64,000 nucleotides of DNA from Kryptolebias marmoratus. Taxonomy: Eukaryota; Chordata; Actinopteri; Cyprinodontiformes; Rivulidae. The notes beneath the pieces are model-generated. The model was given only the letters and a program-made list of their open reading frames with translations. It was not told the origin of the DNA and searched no databases. The position numbers and the translations under genes are program-made. Shown here piece after piece: positions 12,863-27,100 of the stretch (the stretch's first letter is position 1; each line of letters begins with the position of its first letter). The stretch lies in the NCBI RefSeq assembly GCF_001649575.2, contig NC_051430.1:32342849-32406848 (forward strand), written 5' to 3'.

Positions 12863-15184
12863 TTTATTGAACATTTGTTCATAACAGAAACTTTCAGTTC
12901 ATAATCATGTAACAGAGAACATCAGTACTCATAAAAACATGGCTAAAACAGAGATAGTGAAACACTAAGTCTGAAGGCAGAAAAAAAATCATTATTTACA
13001 GGTATTTCAGTATTTGACCACTATGTCATGGCTGCTTGTGTCTGTTCAGAGCTGAGACTGATGGAGAGAATGTAAAGTGAGGTTTGCCCTAATTTTAACT
13101 GAGTTAAATGACTACTTAAATGTGTTGAAGCTGAAATTGAATTGATAAAATTTAAACAAAAGGAACAGAAATAAAAAATAAACCCAAGTTAAAAGCAGAA
13201 AGTAGCATAAAAGAAAAATAGAATAGGCATGCTGAAGCAGACTTCAAAGAATAGAATATTTTAGTAGAAATTATGAATACTAAAAGTCATTACGCTCCTC
13301 TTGATGAAGCTGAACAATTTTATAAATGAATGGCTAAAATAGCACAAAGCACATGGAAGTAGTTTGATCTATAAAAACTGTTAAAAAGAAAAAAATAGGA
13401 AGAATTACACAACTTTTGGGTGTTTCCCAGCTTTAAGCCTGTTGTTTTAAAGAAACAAAACAAAAACTCTGCAGATTTTCTGAATATTTTATGTCCTAAA
13501 CTTTATTTCCAACATGAAAAAGTGCTTCATAAAACACACATATTTGTCAAAACAAAAATAAAAATGACATTTTTGGAAACAAATGACTTATTTCATGTTT
13601 TTAGGCTTTTCTGATACTTTTAAAAGATTTTTCTGCAATTAAGTATGTAGGATTACCTCTAATGTAAGAACAAAACATAAAACTCATTTTTGTAACATAT
13701 TACAGAAGCATGTTGCTGCCACCCCAACAAAAATAAAAAATATATCACATTATAACGCAAAGGTTTAACCAATCAATGTCTTTTTATGTTATAGCATACT
13801 TTCATCTTTATTTTTTTTTAAAAAGTACTGCTGTAATTACAATATTTAACACAAATTTTAAAAATTGTTACCTTTTTTACGTTCAATGTTATCACATTAT
13901 ACAAAAATAAAAACTATACTGCAATAATGTATCAAGTAAAAACATGAAAACATTGCGTTACCCCATATTTTCCATGTTCTAAATGATTTTTTGCTAGTGT
14001 GGCAACAATACATTTCCGTACATTTATTTATGTGTTGCTGAAAGTCCAAAGCACTTAGAGAAACACGAAACACCTCATTCTGTACATTTACTGTGTGCGT
14101 ACATCTAACACAGTCAGCAGTTTGCATTAAAAACTCCTTCAGCTGGATTTCCATCCAGTTATTTGATGAATAAAATCAGCTAAACACACATCAACACGAG
14201 TGTTTCCTACAAGGCATTCATCCATGTCACTGTGAACGCTCAGAGTTTGTCTTCTCTTTAATTCAAATGTTTGGTGCTTCCGATTATTTACCTTACCTGT
14301 TGTAAATAAGTCTTTAGAGAAATAGACTTTAATTCTGACCAGATTGACAAGCTAAAGGCTAATATGAACACAGCTAAGACCAACGGGGATTGCTGCCACC
14401 TTAAAACAGATCCCATTTCATTGCAGTTTCACATTGCATTATTAATTAGTCTACAACTGATCAGCTTTTTGAACCATCTGGATTCAGTATAAAAACACAA
14501 AATAGCAGTTCCCGTCTAAGTTTCTCCAGGAACTTTCTAGTTAATTCCGTAGATTTCTGCGGTAATTTGCCGGCTCCTTTAACGCAGCAGCAGCTAGCGG
14601 CAGCATGTCTTGCGCAGCCTGGAATATCAGAATATTTCTGCCACTATAACACTGTAGATTTGTAAAATACATTTATAATCCGATTAGCCATTAGGTTGTC
14701 ACCTCAGTCAGAATTAAACTCCAAACTGAGGCCGTTCTACAACAGGTACGTTATTGATTGTTCATATACTTTACAAAAAGCTCCACCTTAAAAAACCTGA
14801 ACTGTCCCTTTAACACACAGCACAATAAGGGTTTTGGTTTAATTTTTAATACAATCATAAGAGAAGAGACACCAACAAACTTCTTGCATCAGTAAACTAA
14901 GGCTGTATACTACTTTAGTGTAATAATCAGCAAAACAGGAAGTAAACACACCAAGCCAAAACACACCAAAATAAAAGAACCACGATCGTTTCTGGGCCGT
15001 TCTGGCAATTTAATTTTTTTTTTTTTCCACGCTTAGAGAAGAACGGTTTTACTGTCTGTTCTTAACTGATAAAATGGAATTCATGGCGTCAAATACACAC
15101 ACACACACACACATACACATACATATACATACACACACACACTTTAAAGATCAAAAATGTCAAACTTTTGGCTGAAGAGACGGA
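12863..15184 (-). other. cd99: Probable CD99 3' untranslated region
   Basis: Sequence after the CD99 stop is AT-rich with no recognised exon. An AATAAA on the minus strand at 12868-12863 could end a ~2.3-kb 3' UTR. Other, closer AATAAA-like hexamers are common in this AT-rich DNA, so the end is uncertain. The stretch includes a CA microsatellite near 15094-15142. Confidence 0.5.
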
Positions 15185-18100
15185 TCAGGTTCTGTCAGAC
15201 TGGAGCAGGTTGCTGAAAACTGTAATATAAAAGAAAGAACAATCAGAAAAATAAAGACCCTTTGGGTCTAGTAGACAGGTTCATTGGTAACTCAAAAATT
15301 GTCCCTAGTTGGGAGTGAGAGTGTTTTGAGACTGTGAGACTGAGAATATAAACAAATGCTGTATATAATGTGTAAAAATATATACATGAAAGCACTGTAG
15401 AAATGGGGGAATGAGAATATCTGCAAATTGCTTTGCAAAACCTGGAGAGGTTAAAAAGGTACTATGTAAGTTGTGAACCATTTAGCTACTTGTTATTTAG
15501 TTACTTTCAAATTTTAAACAGAATTTTGCAGCTTTTAACTAGTGTTGAACTATTGTTAGCTTTTGTTTAGCTAATTTTAGCATTTAGTTAAGTAAAAAGT
15601 TTTGCTTTAAGTCTATAAATAGCCTTTCACTACTTTTATTTTTTTCTTTTGCTTCTGATCGCCTTGATTTAACTTTAACTCGGTTTCCGCCTCATCAGCA
15701 AGTTTCAGCAGTCATTCAGCACTTGGGCTGCAATTGAAATTTCTGTAGTGCTGGTTAGGGTTTGTTGACATCCTGCAGTATTCATAGTTCCTGATTCAGC
15801 AGCAAGTCAATCTGAATGAGAGCTTTAATCATAACAGAAACTTACCTTGAGGTTCTGAATGAGTACCTGGTTGACCCTTACCACTCTCTGGATCCTGACC
15901 TGAACAATCAAAGAGAATTATGTTGAGAGTCAGACACTTCCTGTCGTCTGTGATAGTTTTATAAAAAGCTGAAGAGACAAACACGAACCTCCTTGAATTT
16001 TGAAGCAGAGTTTTTTCTTCTGGTAGGCAAAGTAACTGGATGCTGCTCCCACCAGAGCGACTCCTATGGCACTAATGATTCCTGCCATGGGTCCAGATCC
16101 TTCAACCAGCACAGAAAGGAAACAGCAGCACTGAGTATGGCTCTGGATTTACATTTAGTAAAGTATTTTACAAATATGAGATCTGAGAAAAAAAATATAT
16201 AGGGTCACTTTTTTTTCACAAAATGTCTTTCAAATGTTTTTATTATGTTTGAAAAAATAAATCCAGAAATTACATGGAACTTTTTTACCAGCTAAACACT
16301 TCTTATAAAGCATACAGTACTTAAGCAAAGCAGCAGCTCAGACCTTTTAATGACAGCATGAGCCTAACCCTAACCATTATCGAGGGTCGGAGCGATGCTT
16401 CTCTTTGATGTGATCCAAACCAGAGTTCTGATAGTAATTCCCTCATCGAGGCTTATGGATCCAAATCTGAGGAAGGTTTTTATCTTTCAGGAGGCCAAAA
16501 AATTAAACTCCAGTGGTATTTTCCGGCCGGTTCGAACAATTAATTCCTACAAACTGAACTATGTTGTACCGGTATTCATCCACTCACTGATGAATGGCTG
16601 AATGCTGTGAACCTCAGCAGCTGTGTGGACGTCACACATCAGGGGGGGTCATGGAAAAGTGGCTTCTTCACTATTTAGTATTACTAAAAAAAAAAAAAAA
16701 TTATGATTTATGAATTTATGATTTTCTTTTAACTGATGTTAGCTTCAAAACACTTTTCTGTTCTGCTTTAAAAAGTCTAAATGGTGGGTTATCTATTACT
16801 GAATAAAGTGATTTATCCAGAGTGTGCACAAAATAAAAAATAAAATAAAAAATAGTAAAAAAAAAAGTGACCCTGAAAACNACAAGCCACTGGCTCCAGT
16901 TAAAGTCACTCTGTTATGAGACAAACTGTGATACTGGAAAAGAGGGGAAACAAAAACACACACACACACACACACTTCAGTCTTATAAAATGAAGAATCT
17001 GTTTGGTATTGCAATAACCAAGTTTGGCCACAAGATGGCAGCCAAGAACTTTTATTTGTGGCTGAACAGAGAAGAACTGTGAGGGAAAACCTGCAGGTAA
17101 CACGTGTTACAAAGGTACTAAACTCAACATGTACACACACACACACACACACACACACAGCAAAGGTTGTATTTCTACCATTCTTAGGACTTTCTACTGG
17201 CGTTCATTCATTTCTATAGCCTAACCCTCACCATACCTGCCTATCTCTAACCCTGGGCCTGGAGTTCTGGATAGATGGAGTACATGGATTATGGGCCTGG
17301 AATGGTGGGTTACACACATGAAATAAAAATGGGCTGAATAATGAGGACATCAGCTCTATGTAACCATGACTTAAGACCCAAATAAACCTTGACAGACCCT
17401 AACCAGAACTCAATTCACACCTAAACCCTAACCCCCCAAAAATGTGCCATCATATTAAGACTGAGATTTGGTGTTGCTACTAATTCTGACAAGGCAACAA
17501 AACAAAAACAAATACACAGAAAGTGCAGACAAGGAGCTGGTAGTGAACATAAAGAAAAGAGAAGAATAGGAAAAAGGAGGAGGATTAAAGGCATAAGAAG
17601 GACACACCCAGGCTGCAGGGCGGAGACTGGAACATGACTGCTAACCCTGTTTGTTGTGGCGATATGACTCACACATGTCATGTGACGGCACACAGGACTA
17701 AACCAGGGTGTGGCCTGAACATGCAAAAACAGTCAGGATGCTAACTGCATGAGTTACTGCTGGGGAATTCTGATTCTCACGCACACAGAGAAAATCTGCT
17801 TCTCAGATCTGCTGGTTTTACAAACGGAAAAACCCTCTGATGGTAACTGAGAGTAAACTTGTTCCACTTCAGGGGGCACTAACGTGGCAGAAACCTTCTT
17901 CCTGTTTGGTGTCTGATGAAAACACAAAAGTAGGTCGTAAAAGTAAGAAGGAAGCACCAGTTTAAATGCTGTTTAAGTGGAGTTTGAAGCTGCAAGGGGC
18001 TGAAAGAACAAGCATTAGTTTCTGTCTGGGCAATAATGGTTTTGCCTTTGTCGGTGTGTTCACGTCTGTCTATTAACAAAATATCTCAGAAATCACTGGA

Positions 18101-21100
18101 CGGATTTTAATTGGAACTTTCAGAAAGCAATCATTTGACGTACATCTACAACTATTTACCTTTTGGGGTCAACCAGGTTCTAGATGGCCACCATTGACTT
18201 CGGTAAATAGAAAAATTTGCTGTAACTCAGTAAATTTTTGGTCTGGTGGTACATGAACACATACTCTGAGTCGACAAGTATTTTTGCCTAAAACTTTGAC
18301 GTTTGCTGTTGGTGTCAACCCTATCTGTCTGTTAAGAAAATATTTCAAAAATAGATAGATAAATGGATAGATTTTAATGAAACGTTCAGGAAATAATCAT
18401 TAAATGTACAGCTACAACTCATTAACCCAATTCAAGATGGCCACCACAGCCAACTGACCTTTTAAAAACATGTTTGTAGCTTAGCAAATTTTACAAATAT
18501 TGAGCGAAAATGTAGTGGTATTAGCTGAGGCTGACACGCAACACATACTCTGAGTGGCAACATCTTTGAGGATCCATTCGATCCCTTCTCAGCATGGATA
18601 TATTTAAGTTTAAAACTCTGGCCTGAAAGGCTGCTTTTAATTTATCAAGCAACGCAACAATGTTAGTGATTGTTTCAAATTGTGCCAGTTATCTGTGGGT
18701 CCCACAGAGATAAACCATCATCCGGTCAAAGATCTCTGAGGAAGCTTGCACCTCTGCATGGATCTAACATTCGAGAGCTTTGAATACCGTCAGTCCTCAG
18801 AATGTTGCTGCGGTTTAAAGTGAGTAAGCAGAAAAAAATCAGCCGTGTTTCGACAAGTCAAGACAATGACAACAAGAAGGCTCAAAGCAAAGAGTTCCCT
18901 GTTTTTACTGAAAACCATACAGAGGAGTAAAGCAAATTGATTTAGTTGTAATGTAGCGTAAAATGTAAATAAGAACAGAATGCTATAATTTGCAAATCTC
19001 CTAAATCCATATTTTATTCAGTGTGGAACACAGTAAAGAAATCAAATGCTGAACCTAAGAAATTGTACCATTTTAAGGAAATAGAAAAGGTCATTTTGAA
19101 TTTGACGGCAGCAACACATCTTAAATTAAATATATATACAGACCCTTTCCAAAAAATTCGAATAACATGGAAAAGTTGTTTGATTCCCATAATTCCATTC
19201 AAAAAGTTACACTTTCATAGGTTATAGATTCTGGGACCACAGTTTAAACAATTGCAAGTATTTGTTTGTTTATTTTTACATAATTTGGGCTTCCAGCTCA
19301 TAAAACCCACAAAAACTGGATGTCAAAAAATTAGAATACTGTGGAGAAATCAGAGAATTCTAACTTTTTGGAAAGGGTCTATATGCTCCATAGACTATAC
19401 ATATACAAACATAGACTGTATAATATATACAGTCTATAGTTGAAACTGTAAACACTTGGGGAAAAAAATGAGGCGAATACAAGAGCAAGAACCAAATCCT
19501 TTTCTGTGGACTGACGAAAAGGAACTTCTCTTTTATGTCACAAAGTGCAGAACAGCGAGTGGAGACGTGGAGTCGTCCAAATATGGGGACATGTTAGACA
19601 CTTTTCAGGTCCCGTATTCAGCAAGGGATGTCTGGATAGACAAGTTGTCCTCACAGTGATCAAACCATATTAGGCTTAATTCTTTACACACAAAGATCGG
19701 TCTTTTAAAACTATTTCAATTTCCAAGGGTTAAAAATTTACACTTAATATATATTGTAGGTTTTCTTTTTCCTGCAATGTCTTTTTTTTCATATTGTTTA
19801 TAATTCAATAGTGATTAAAAAAGCTTTATTTGGTGTAATAATAAGGGATTCTTATCTTTATATGCTGTAAAGCACTTTGAACTGCCTTGTTGCTGAAAAG
19901 TGTCACATAAATAAATTTGACTTGACTTATCTGCTCTATTTAAGGCTGGTATTGTTGATCCGCCTTGTCTGTTTATTGCAGTATATTCAGGGTATGAAAC
20001 TTGTGTCTGCAGCATAAACACAAGCATGTCACCTGTCATTATTGTTGTTGCGTCTGTCACATTAGTCTCATCATAGTCGGGCCTTTTTTTCCTTTTTACA
20101 CAATTCAGAAAACTAACATGTACACATTTATTTGTAAACACAGAGTTTTACACATCACAGACCAATAAACCAATAAAAAAGGCAAAGTTTCAAGCAGCCT
20201 GTAGCACAACGGCTGCTGGAGATCGGCACCAGCTCCCCTGTGACCCAGAAAGGAAAAAGTGATGGATGGAAAATTTAAAGCAACAAAATCCAGAGCAAGA
20301 ATCCTCCTTTATCCCAAATAACCCCCCGCAAAACAGTTTTGTTCTCCAGACTGGTATGGTAAACCATCAGTTAAAGTCCAAGCAGGGATCTGAGGTCAGG
20401 GCCCCAGAGAACTGGACCCCCCAGCTCATGGCAGAGCCTGCAACAGGTCCTGTACCCTCTCTAGCAGGGGTGTTAAGACTTGCTTTAAGTTGGACATCCA
20501 AACAAAGAACTCCTCTGGCATGTTAGCATAAAGCATCTTCAGGACCTGGCCCCACTTGTGGTCAGGATCTGCAACGACACACAATCGAAGCAGGCTTTTT
20601 AGGCACAGACACCAGACCAGACCTGCTGATACGAAGAACGTAAAGAGCGCTGACTGGAAACGCACAAACCACTGAGAAAAAACACCAAAACAACAAGCAA
20701 TGAAACAAAAATAAATACCTGTAGAGATCTAACAATTCTCATCTTCTAACGAGACAGAGTCTGATCCACCAGCAGCTCTTAAACCCTAGCATTCCTTCAT
20801 TTCAATTCAGTTCAAATTCAGAACAAAAGTCACCTCAGGGCACTGTACAGAAATATCCACACACATAAAAAGCCAATTAGTAAAAGTTATCTATCTAAGG
20901 AACCCAGAAGATGGATCTGAATCTTCACTTCATTCCAATCTCCCATCCTGAGCAGCACATTGGTGGCAGTGGAAAGGAAAAACTCCTTTTACAGGAAGAA
21001 ACCTCCAGCAGAACCAGAACCAGAACCAGAACCAGGTCCGGGATGGGCAGCCATCTGCTTTGACCGGCTGGGCTCAGAGAGGAAGGATTGTACTGTATAT

Positions 21101-24100
21101 CACCTGCCACCTTTTATGCCAGAGGTTTAGACTAAGATCATCTTACAGAGCTGTTGGCATTGTGGTCGAACCTTGAAGAGAACATCTCAAGACTTTGTGT
21201 TGGAGATCAGTCTTAGCTACTACAACTCCATATTTTGCTCCTTATTCATATAATGAATCAGAAAGACAAACTCACGCACACAGACGTAAGCAAAATGATT
21301 TGACAGCAGGTGATATAAAGTACTGGGTGATTGAGAAGAACCTCCTTCACAGAGAAAAACAGGAAGAACAGTTTGCCACAGAGCTGTTCGACAGCTGCTC
21401 AGCCTGAGTTTCCCTGGGATTTATTCTTATTCAAGCACATATTCTAGGACTTATGGTAATGGATTTTAAGCTTCACAGCTTTTTCAGCATTTACGGTACA
21501 CGGCACCTTGTTCTTGGCCGCAGGTTGTCAATACGAGAAAACAGATGTCACGGGATGAGTTAGTAATCACAGTATAAGTTGGGGATCAGTCTCAGCTACT
21601 ACTATACCAAACTTGAGCTCAGTATCTTTAAAACTGACTGATTTATAATCATTTCCATGTTGGCTAAGGTTGCAAATGTGGTCATCAGGAACTGGGCTGA
21701 CTCCAAAAGTTAATCGGTTGTAGATGTGAAATTAATGATTACTTTCTGAGAGTTTCATTCAAATCTGTCCAGTGGTGGAGAACAGACAAACATCCATTTA
21801 TCGGCAGGTAATAATGACAGCAAAGGAGTTTACAGGAAGTGCATTCTTCATGCACAAACTTGCATTGAAGAGTCTCAACTTCTACTTTAACCGTATTACT
21901 GCCCAACCTGCCTGTTTGTTTTAACACGGCTGTGGGAAAAAAAAGAAGTTCTTGATGATCTACAACAGCAGTGGAGAGTGAGAGGTGGATGTATGGAAAA
22001 CCAAATGGGTCAAACACCATTAATGTCTAATACACATTAAATATGTCCCCAGGACCAACTAATTCAGCTTTACATAACTTTATTTACAACTTTTTCTCAG
22101 AGAAATGCTTTAAGATCTGTTCAAATCTTTAAAAAATTCTGCTCTTTCAAAATCTCATTTTCAGCTTTTGGCAACAATTTTGCTAATTTGAGGTTCTATC
22201 TACTGTTTTTAGCTACTGTTCTGTTGATTTTCAATTTTAGTTACCATATTTTCTGGACTATAAGGCGCACGGCAAGCGGACCTGAACAAGTGGTGTAAGC
22301 TTTTATACTTCGCTTACATCGGTGCAGTATTCTTCTGTGAGTTTTGAGCCATCTTTGTGATCTCTCTAAATGCTGATACAGGCAAACCAGCTCCGCTAGA
22401 GCACCAAAATCGTCCATTTCGATCGGCGCGGGGCACGCGCCATCCGCACGAAGTTACAAAAATTAAGAGGTGAACAATGATGCGCCTTATAGTCCAGTGT
22501 GCATTATATATTACAAAAGTACGAAAATGGACCATTCATTGACAGTGCATCTTATAATACAGTGCACCCCAGTTTAGGTCAAATTAACTGAAACAAACAT
22601 TTTTGTACATTTAGTTAAAAAAAGACATGGCTTGTAGAAGACTGTTTAATATGATTTATCTGTTTTCTCATTACTTTAACGTATAATGATTATTATTTTT
22701 TAAGGGCAATTTAGTTTACAGATTTCATAATCTGCACTGTTTTGGTTGAATGTAGTTTTTCATTTCCATTTTGTTTGTTTTGTTATATTTAGTTTTTATT
22801 CAAGTGCATTTTTTGTTAATGGAGACATAGTTCATTTTATTTTTATTTTTGGTTGTTTTGTTTATTTTGTGTTCCAGTTCCAGTGTTAAGTGCTTAAAAC
22901 GGTCTCCAAACAATATTATCGTTTATCGCATTAATTTTCTGAGACAAGTAGTTGGGAACCTGTTCACTGAATTCATTCTTTATTTTGTATGTACAGTTAA
23001 AAAATTTTAAAAAACAAATAGGGACATACCTTGAGTATCGCTTCCAGGGTCATTTGTACGATCTGAATGCAGAAGAACAGGAAAAAAATTGTCAAGTTAC
23101 TATTTGTGTAAAGCTTTGTTGTCTTCATATTTATTGTAAAATAGAAACCTTTAGAAGCAGAACTAAATACACTGCTTAAATGACAGTGTAAATAAGCATA
23201 AAAACATGAAAACCTGTCTATGGTCTTATGTGTATGTTTATTTACACTATTAACACATTCTTTTTTTCAAAATGTAGAAAAAAATCATTTAGTTTTTTGC
23301 GATTTACTTGGCCATGCAATTCCCTTTTTATGTCATGTTTTATTTAGATGGATGTGTAAAAGATGAAGATCAATACTTGACAAAAAATCTGCTATCAGTA
23401 GGGGGAAAAGCCATAGTTAGAAATTGGCTTTAGGCTGATGCACCTACCTACCTACTGGACTGTAATTATTGATGGTATTAATTAGTAAAAGTCTAGGAAC
23501 TGAGACCAGCTACTGCAGTTTTTGCCATAGATACTAATGCACCCCCATACCATCAGAGACAGGTGCACTGATAACAGGCCCAGATGATCCCTTTCCTCTG
23601 TAGTACGAAGGATGTGGTGTCTCTGGTTTCCAAAAACAATTTATTTGGATTCATCTGACCACAGAACAGTTCTCCTCTTTGCTTCAGTAAATGGACTTTG
23701 ACCCAGAGAAGACAGCAGCGTGTCTTAATGATCTTCACGTATAATGAACTGTTTACAAACAATGATCTGTGGAAATGTTTTTCACTTTTGTTATTGTTGT
23801 CAATGATATTTTTCCTTTGACTGTTTCTGTATTTCTTTTCATGTGAGCTGATGTTGAAATGTACATATCCTGAAAATGTAACTTTCATAAATTTTGAACA
23901 ACATGAACATTTCTTTTTTTGTAGTTAAGAACCTGTTCACTGAATTGATTCTTTTTTTTGTATGTACAATTAAAATAATTAAAAACAAAAAACAAATAGG
24001 GACATACCTTGAGTATCGCTTTCAGGGTCATTTGCACGATCTGAATGCAGAAGAATAGGAAAAACATTGTCAGGTTACAACTTGTGTTGAGTTTTGTTGT

Positions 24101-27100
24101 CTTCATATTTATTGGAAAATAGAAACCTTTAGAAGCAGAACTAAATACACTGCTAAAAAATAAAGGGAACACTTAAACAACACAATATAACTCCAAGTAA
24201 ATCAAGCTTCTGTGAAAGCAAACTGTCCACTTAGGAAGCAGCACTGATTGGCAATCAGTTCCACGTGCTGTTGTTCAAATGGAACAGACAACAGGTGGAA
24301 ATTATTGGTAATTAGCAAGACCCACTCAATAAAGGAGTGGTTCTGCAGGTGGGGACCACAGACCACTTCTCAGTACCTAAGCTTTCTGGCTGATGTTTTG
24401 GTCACTTTTTAACGTTTGCGGTGCTTTCACACTCGTGGAAGCCTNNNNNNNNNNNNNNNNNNNNNNNNNNNNNNNNNNNNNNNNNNNNNNNNNNNNNNNN
24501 NNNNNNNNNNNNNNNNNNNNNNNNNNNNNNNNNNNNNNNNNNNNNNNNNNNNNNNNNNNNNNNNNNNNNNNNNNNNNNNNNNNNNNNNNNNNNNNNNNNN
24601 NNNNNNNNNNNNNNNNNNNNNNNNNNNNNNNNNNNNNNNNNNNNNNNNNNNNNNNNNNNNNNNNNNNNNNNNNNNNNNNNNNNNNNNNNNNNNNNNNNNN
24701 NNNNNNNNNNNNNNNNNNNNNNNNNNNNNNNNNNNNNNNNNNNNNNNNNNNNNNNNNNNNNNNNNNNNNNNNNNNNNNNNNNNNNNNNNNNNNNNNNNNN
24801 NNNNNNNNNNNNNNNNNNNNNNNNNNNNNNNNNNNNNNNNNNNNNNNNNNNNNNNNNNNNNNNNNNNNNNNNNNNNNNNNNNNNNNNNNNNNNNNNNNNN
24901 NNNNNNNNNNNNNNNNNNNNNNNNNNNNNNNNNNNNNNNNNNNNNNNNNNNNNNNNNNNNNNNNNNNNNNNNNNNNNNNNNNNNNNNNNNNNNNNNNNNN
25001 NNNNNNNNNNNNNNNNNNNNNNNNNNNNNNNNNNNNNNNNNNNNNNNNNNNNNNNNNNNNNNNNNNNNNNNNNNNNNNNNNNNNNNNNNNNNNNNNNNNN
25101 NNNNNNNNNNNNNNNNNNNNNNNNNNNNNNNNNNNNNNNNNNNNNNNNNNNNNNNNNNNNNNNNNNNNNNNNNNNNNNNNNNNNNNNNNNNNNNNNNNNN
25201 NNNNNNNNNNNNNNNNNNNNNNNNNNNNNNNNNNNNNNNNNNNNNNNNNNNNNCAGGAGTTGGTGGATGCTTTAGTCCAGGTCTGGGAGGAGATCCCTCA
25301 GGAGACCATCCATCACCTCATCAGGAGCATGCCCAGGTGTTGTAGGGAGGTCATACAGGCAGGTGGAGGCCACACACAATACTGAGCCTCATTCTGACAA
25401 GTTTTAAGGACGTTACATCAAAGTTGGATCAGTCTGTAGTGTGTTTTTCCACTTTAATTTTCCATTGATGATTTTTCTGTGAATCTTTTGTCAGCACATT
25501 TACCTTTTGTACAGAACAAAGTATTCAATGAGAATACATTAATTCAGATCTAGAATGTGTTATTTGATTGTTCCCTTTATTTTTTCGAGCAGTGTATTTT
25601 GCCACTGCATTTTCAAATCTTTTAAAAGTAGACACATTAGATCAGCATCTCTTTTTATGGGACTTTATTTCAACCTGGAGAGACTCACACGGAGAGATAA
25701 AGACAATTAGAGTGTTTTATTGGTTAGAGGTCTTTGGCGCTCGGGCCCCGGCAGAAGACGATTTTGCAGAGAACTGCTGTGAGCTTGAATGATCGAAGTA
25801 GGGTGAGAGATTAGGGTAGTCATCCCCCGAGACCCGGACCTGGTGGTGGCGTAGAGGACGAGGAAGGGGAGTCCAAAGGAGCATACGAAGGAGGGTGGAG
25901 ATCGGGGAGGCGGTGGGACGAGACTTGGCTGGCGAGCAGGAGGAGCCGTGGATGGGGAGGCTTATATCCTGCACCTGGATGCGATTTGACAGCTGGGAGC
26001 AAGGATCCGAGATGAGAAATGATGGACAGCTGGGTGAGTCTGCCAGGCTGAAATTTCGGCTAGCCTTCACTTCTTCCCAGTTATTAGTGGAAATGCAGCT
26101 GAATTCATGGTAGTTTACTGTAGCTTCTGCAGTGAATTTAACATCACGCAGAATCACAACTGAAAAGCAGACATGTGCTTCTGATTAGAGTCCCGTGGCT
26201 TTTTTATTTCCCTCCTTTCTTTGTGTTTTGTCTTTTTTTTTTTTTTTCCCTTCTGGAACAACAACTAATTACTTCCATACTTTAACAAAACATCAGTCCA
26301 GAAACACAAAACCAGGCTGTGTCTGCTTCTTCTTATAAAGAAGCAAGAAAGTACATAACACTCTTTACTCTCTCTACTCTTCATATTTGTATTTATTGCT
26401 GTTATTAATCTGTGATGGGTTTTTTTCTTCCCATAGAAACTGCATCTGGACCACTCCTGTGTATCTGTGTCTTTTTCCTGTCCTCTCAAAGCTGCCGTCT
26501 GCCCCTCCTCCTGAGTCCGGTTCTGCTGGAGGTTTCTTCCTGTCAAAAACGAGTCAATCCTTTCTACTCTCATCAACTTTGATGTTCAGGATATGGGACT
26601 GTAACAAAGTGAAGATTTGACTCAATCTGCTGGCTTCCTTAGATAGATTTTACCAATTGGCATTTCTTAATAAACTGCGCTTTATTGAGGACAGGAGCTA
26701 CAGACGCAGAAATGAAACCAAACTGGTTAGTTAGCATCTTCTGATGTGAACCAGGCTACATGCAATCAATCAGACCTTTTGATGGCATCTGATGAAGCAG
26801 GTGATGCTTCAACCCACTGCAGCAGCAGACAAATTTCAATTTAAACATGGAAATGTTTAATATACTGCTGAGGTCTTACTTCCTGAGCGACCCCCATCAG
26901 GTTTGTAGTCTCCGGCTCCTACTTCAAATAGGTCTGAGTCATCAAATGTTCCACCGCCTGGAAGAAATAATCCATTTCAGCTTTACATCACAATCAATTT
27001 CAGGCGGACATTTAGCTCAGGACACGAGGACACCCCCTTCACTATCACCACTGCCACACACTCATCTTCCACTTGGGACCAAACTATGTTATCAATGTTT

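Larger units (their letters stand above)
22948..24154. repeat. Tandem ~230-bp duplication carrying a CD99 exon
   Basis: Copy A (22948-23176) and copy B (23921-24154) align along their length with scattered substitutions and small indels. They are direct repeats about 973 bp apart. Each holds one 33-nt CD99 exon with both splice sites. The spacer holds other sequence, including a DNA-transposon-like stretch around 23440-23720. Both copies end on the right at a TACACTGCT motif, which is the terminus of the Tc1-like element at 24146. Confidence 0.5.

Noticed and set aside
14560..14620. Candidate first exon of glycogenin (ATG followed by Ala-rich codons)
   Set aside because: Phase does not match exon 2 and the donor is poor; the exon at 10922-10916 fits exactly.
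17215..17440. ctaaccctaacc-like telomeric motifs
   Set aside because: Only scattered isolated units, not an interstitial telomeric array.
17421..17726. Hydrophobic minus-strand frame in a CD99 intron
   Set aside because: Low-complexity Leu/Pro/Ser sequence without family features; likely chance.
24393..25385. 330-residue open frame on the plus strand
   Set aside because: Most of it is N; only the last ~43 codons are real and belong to the Tc1 transposase C-terminus.
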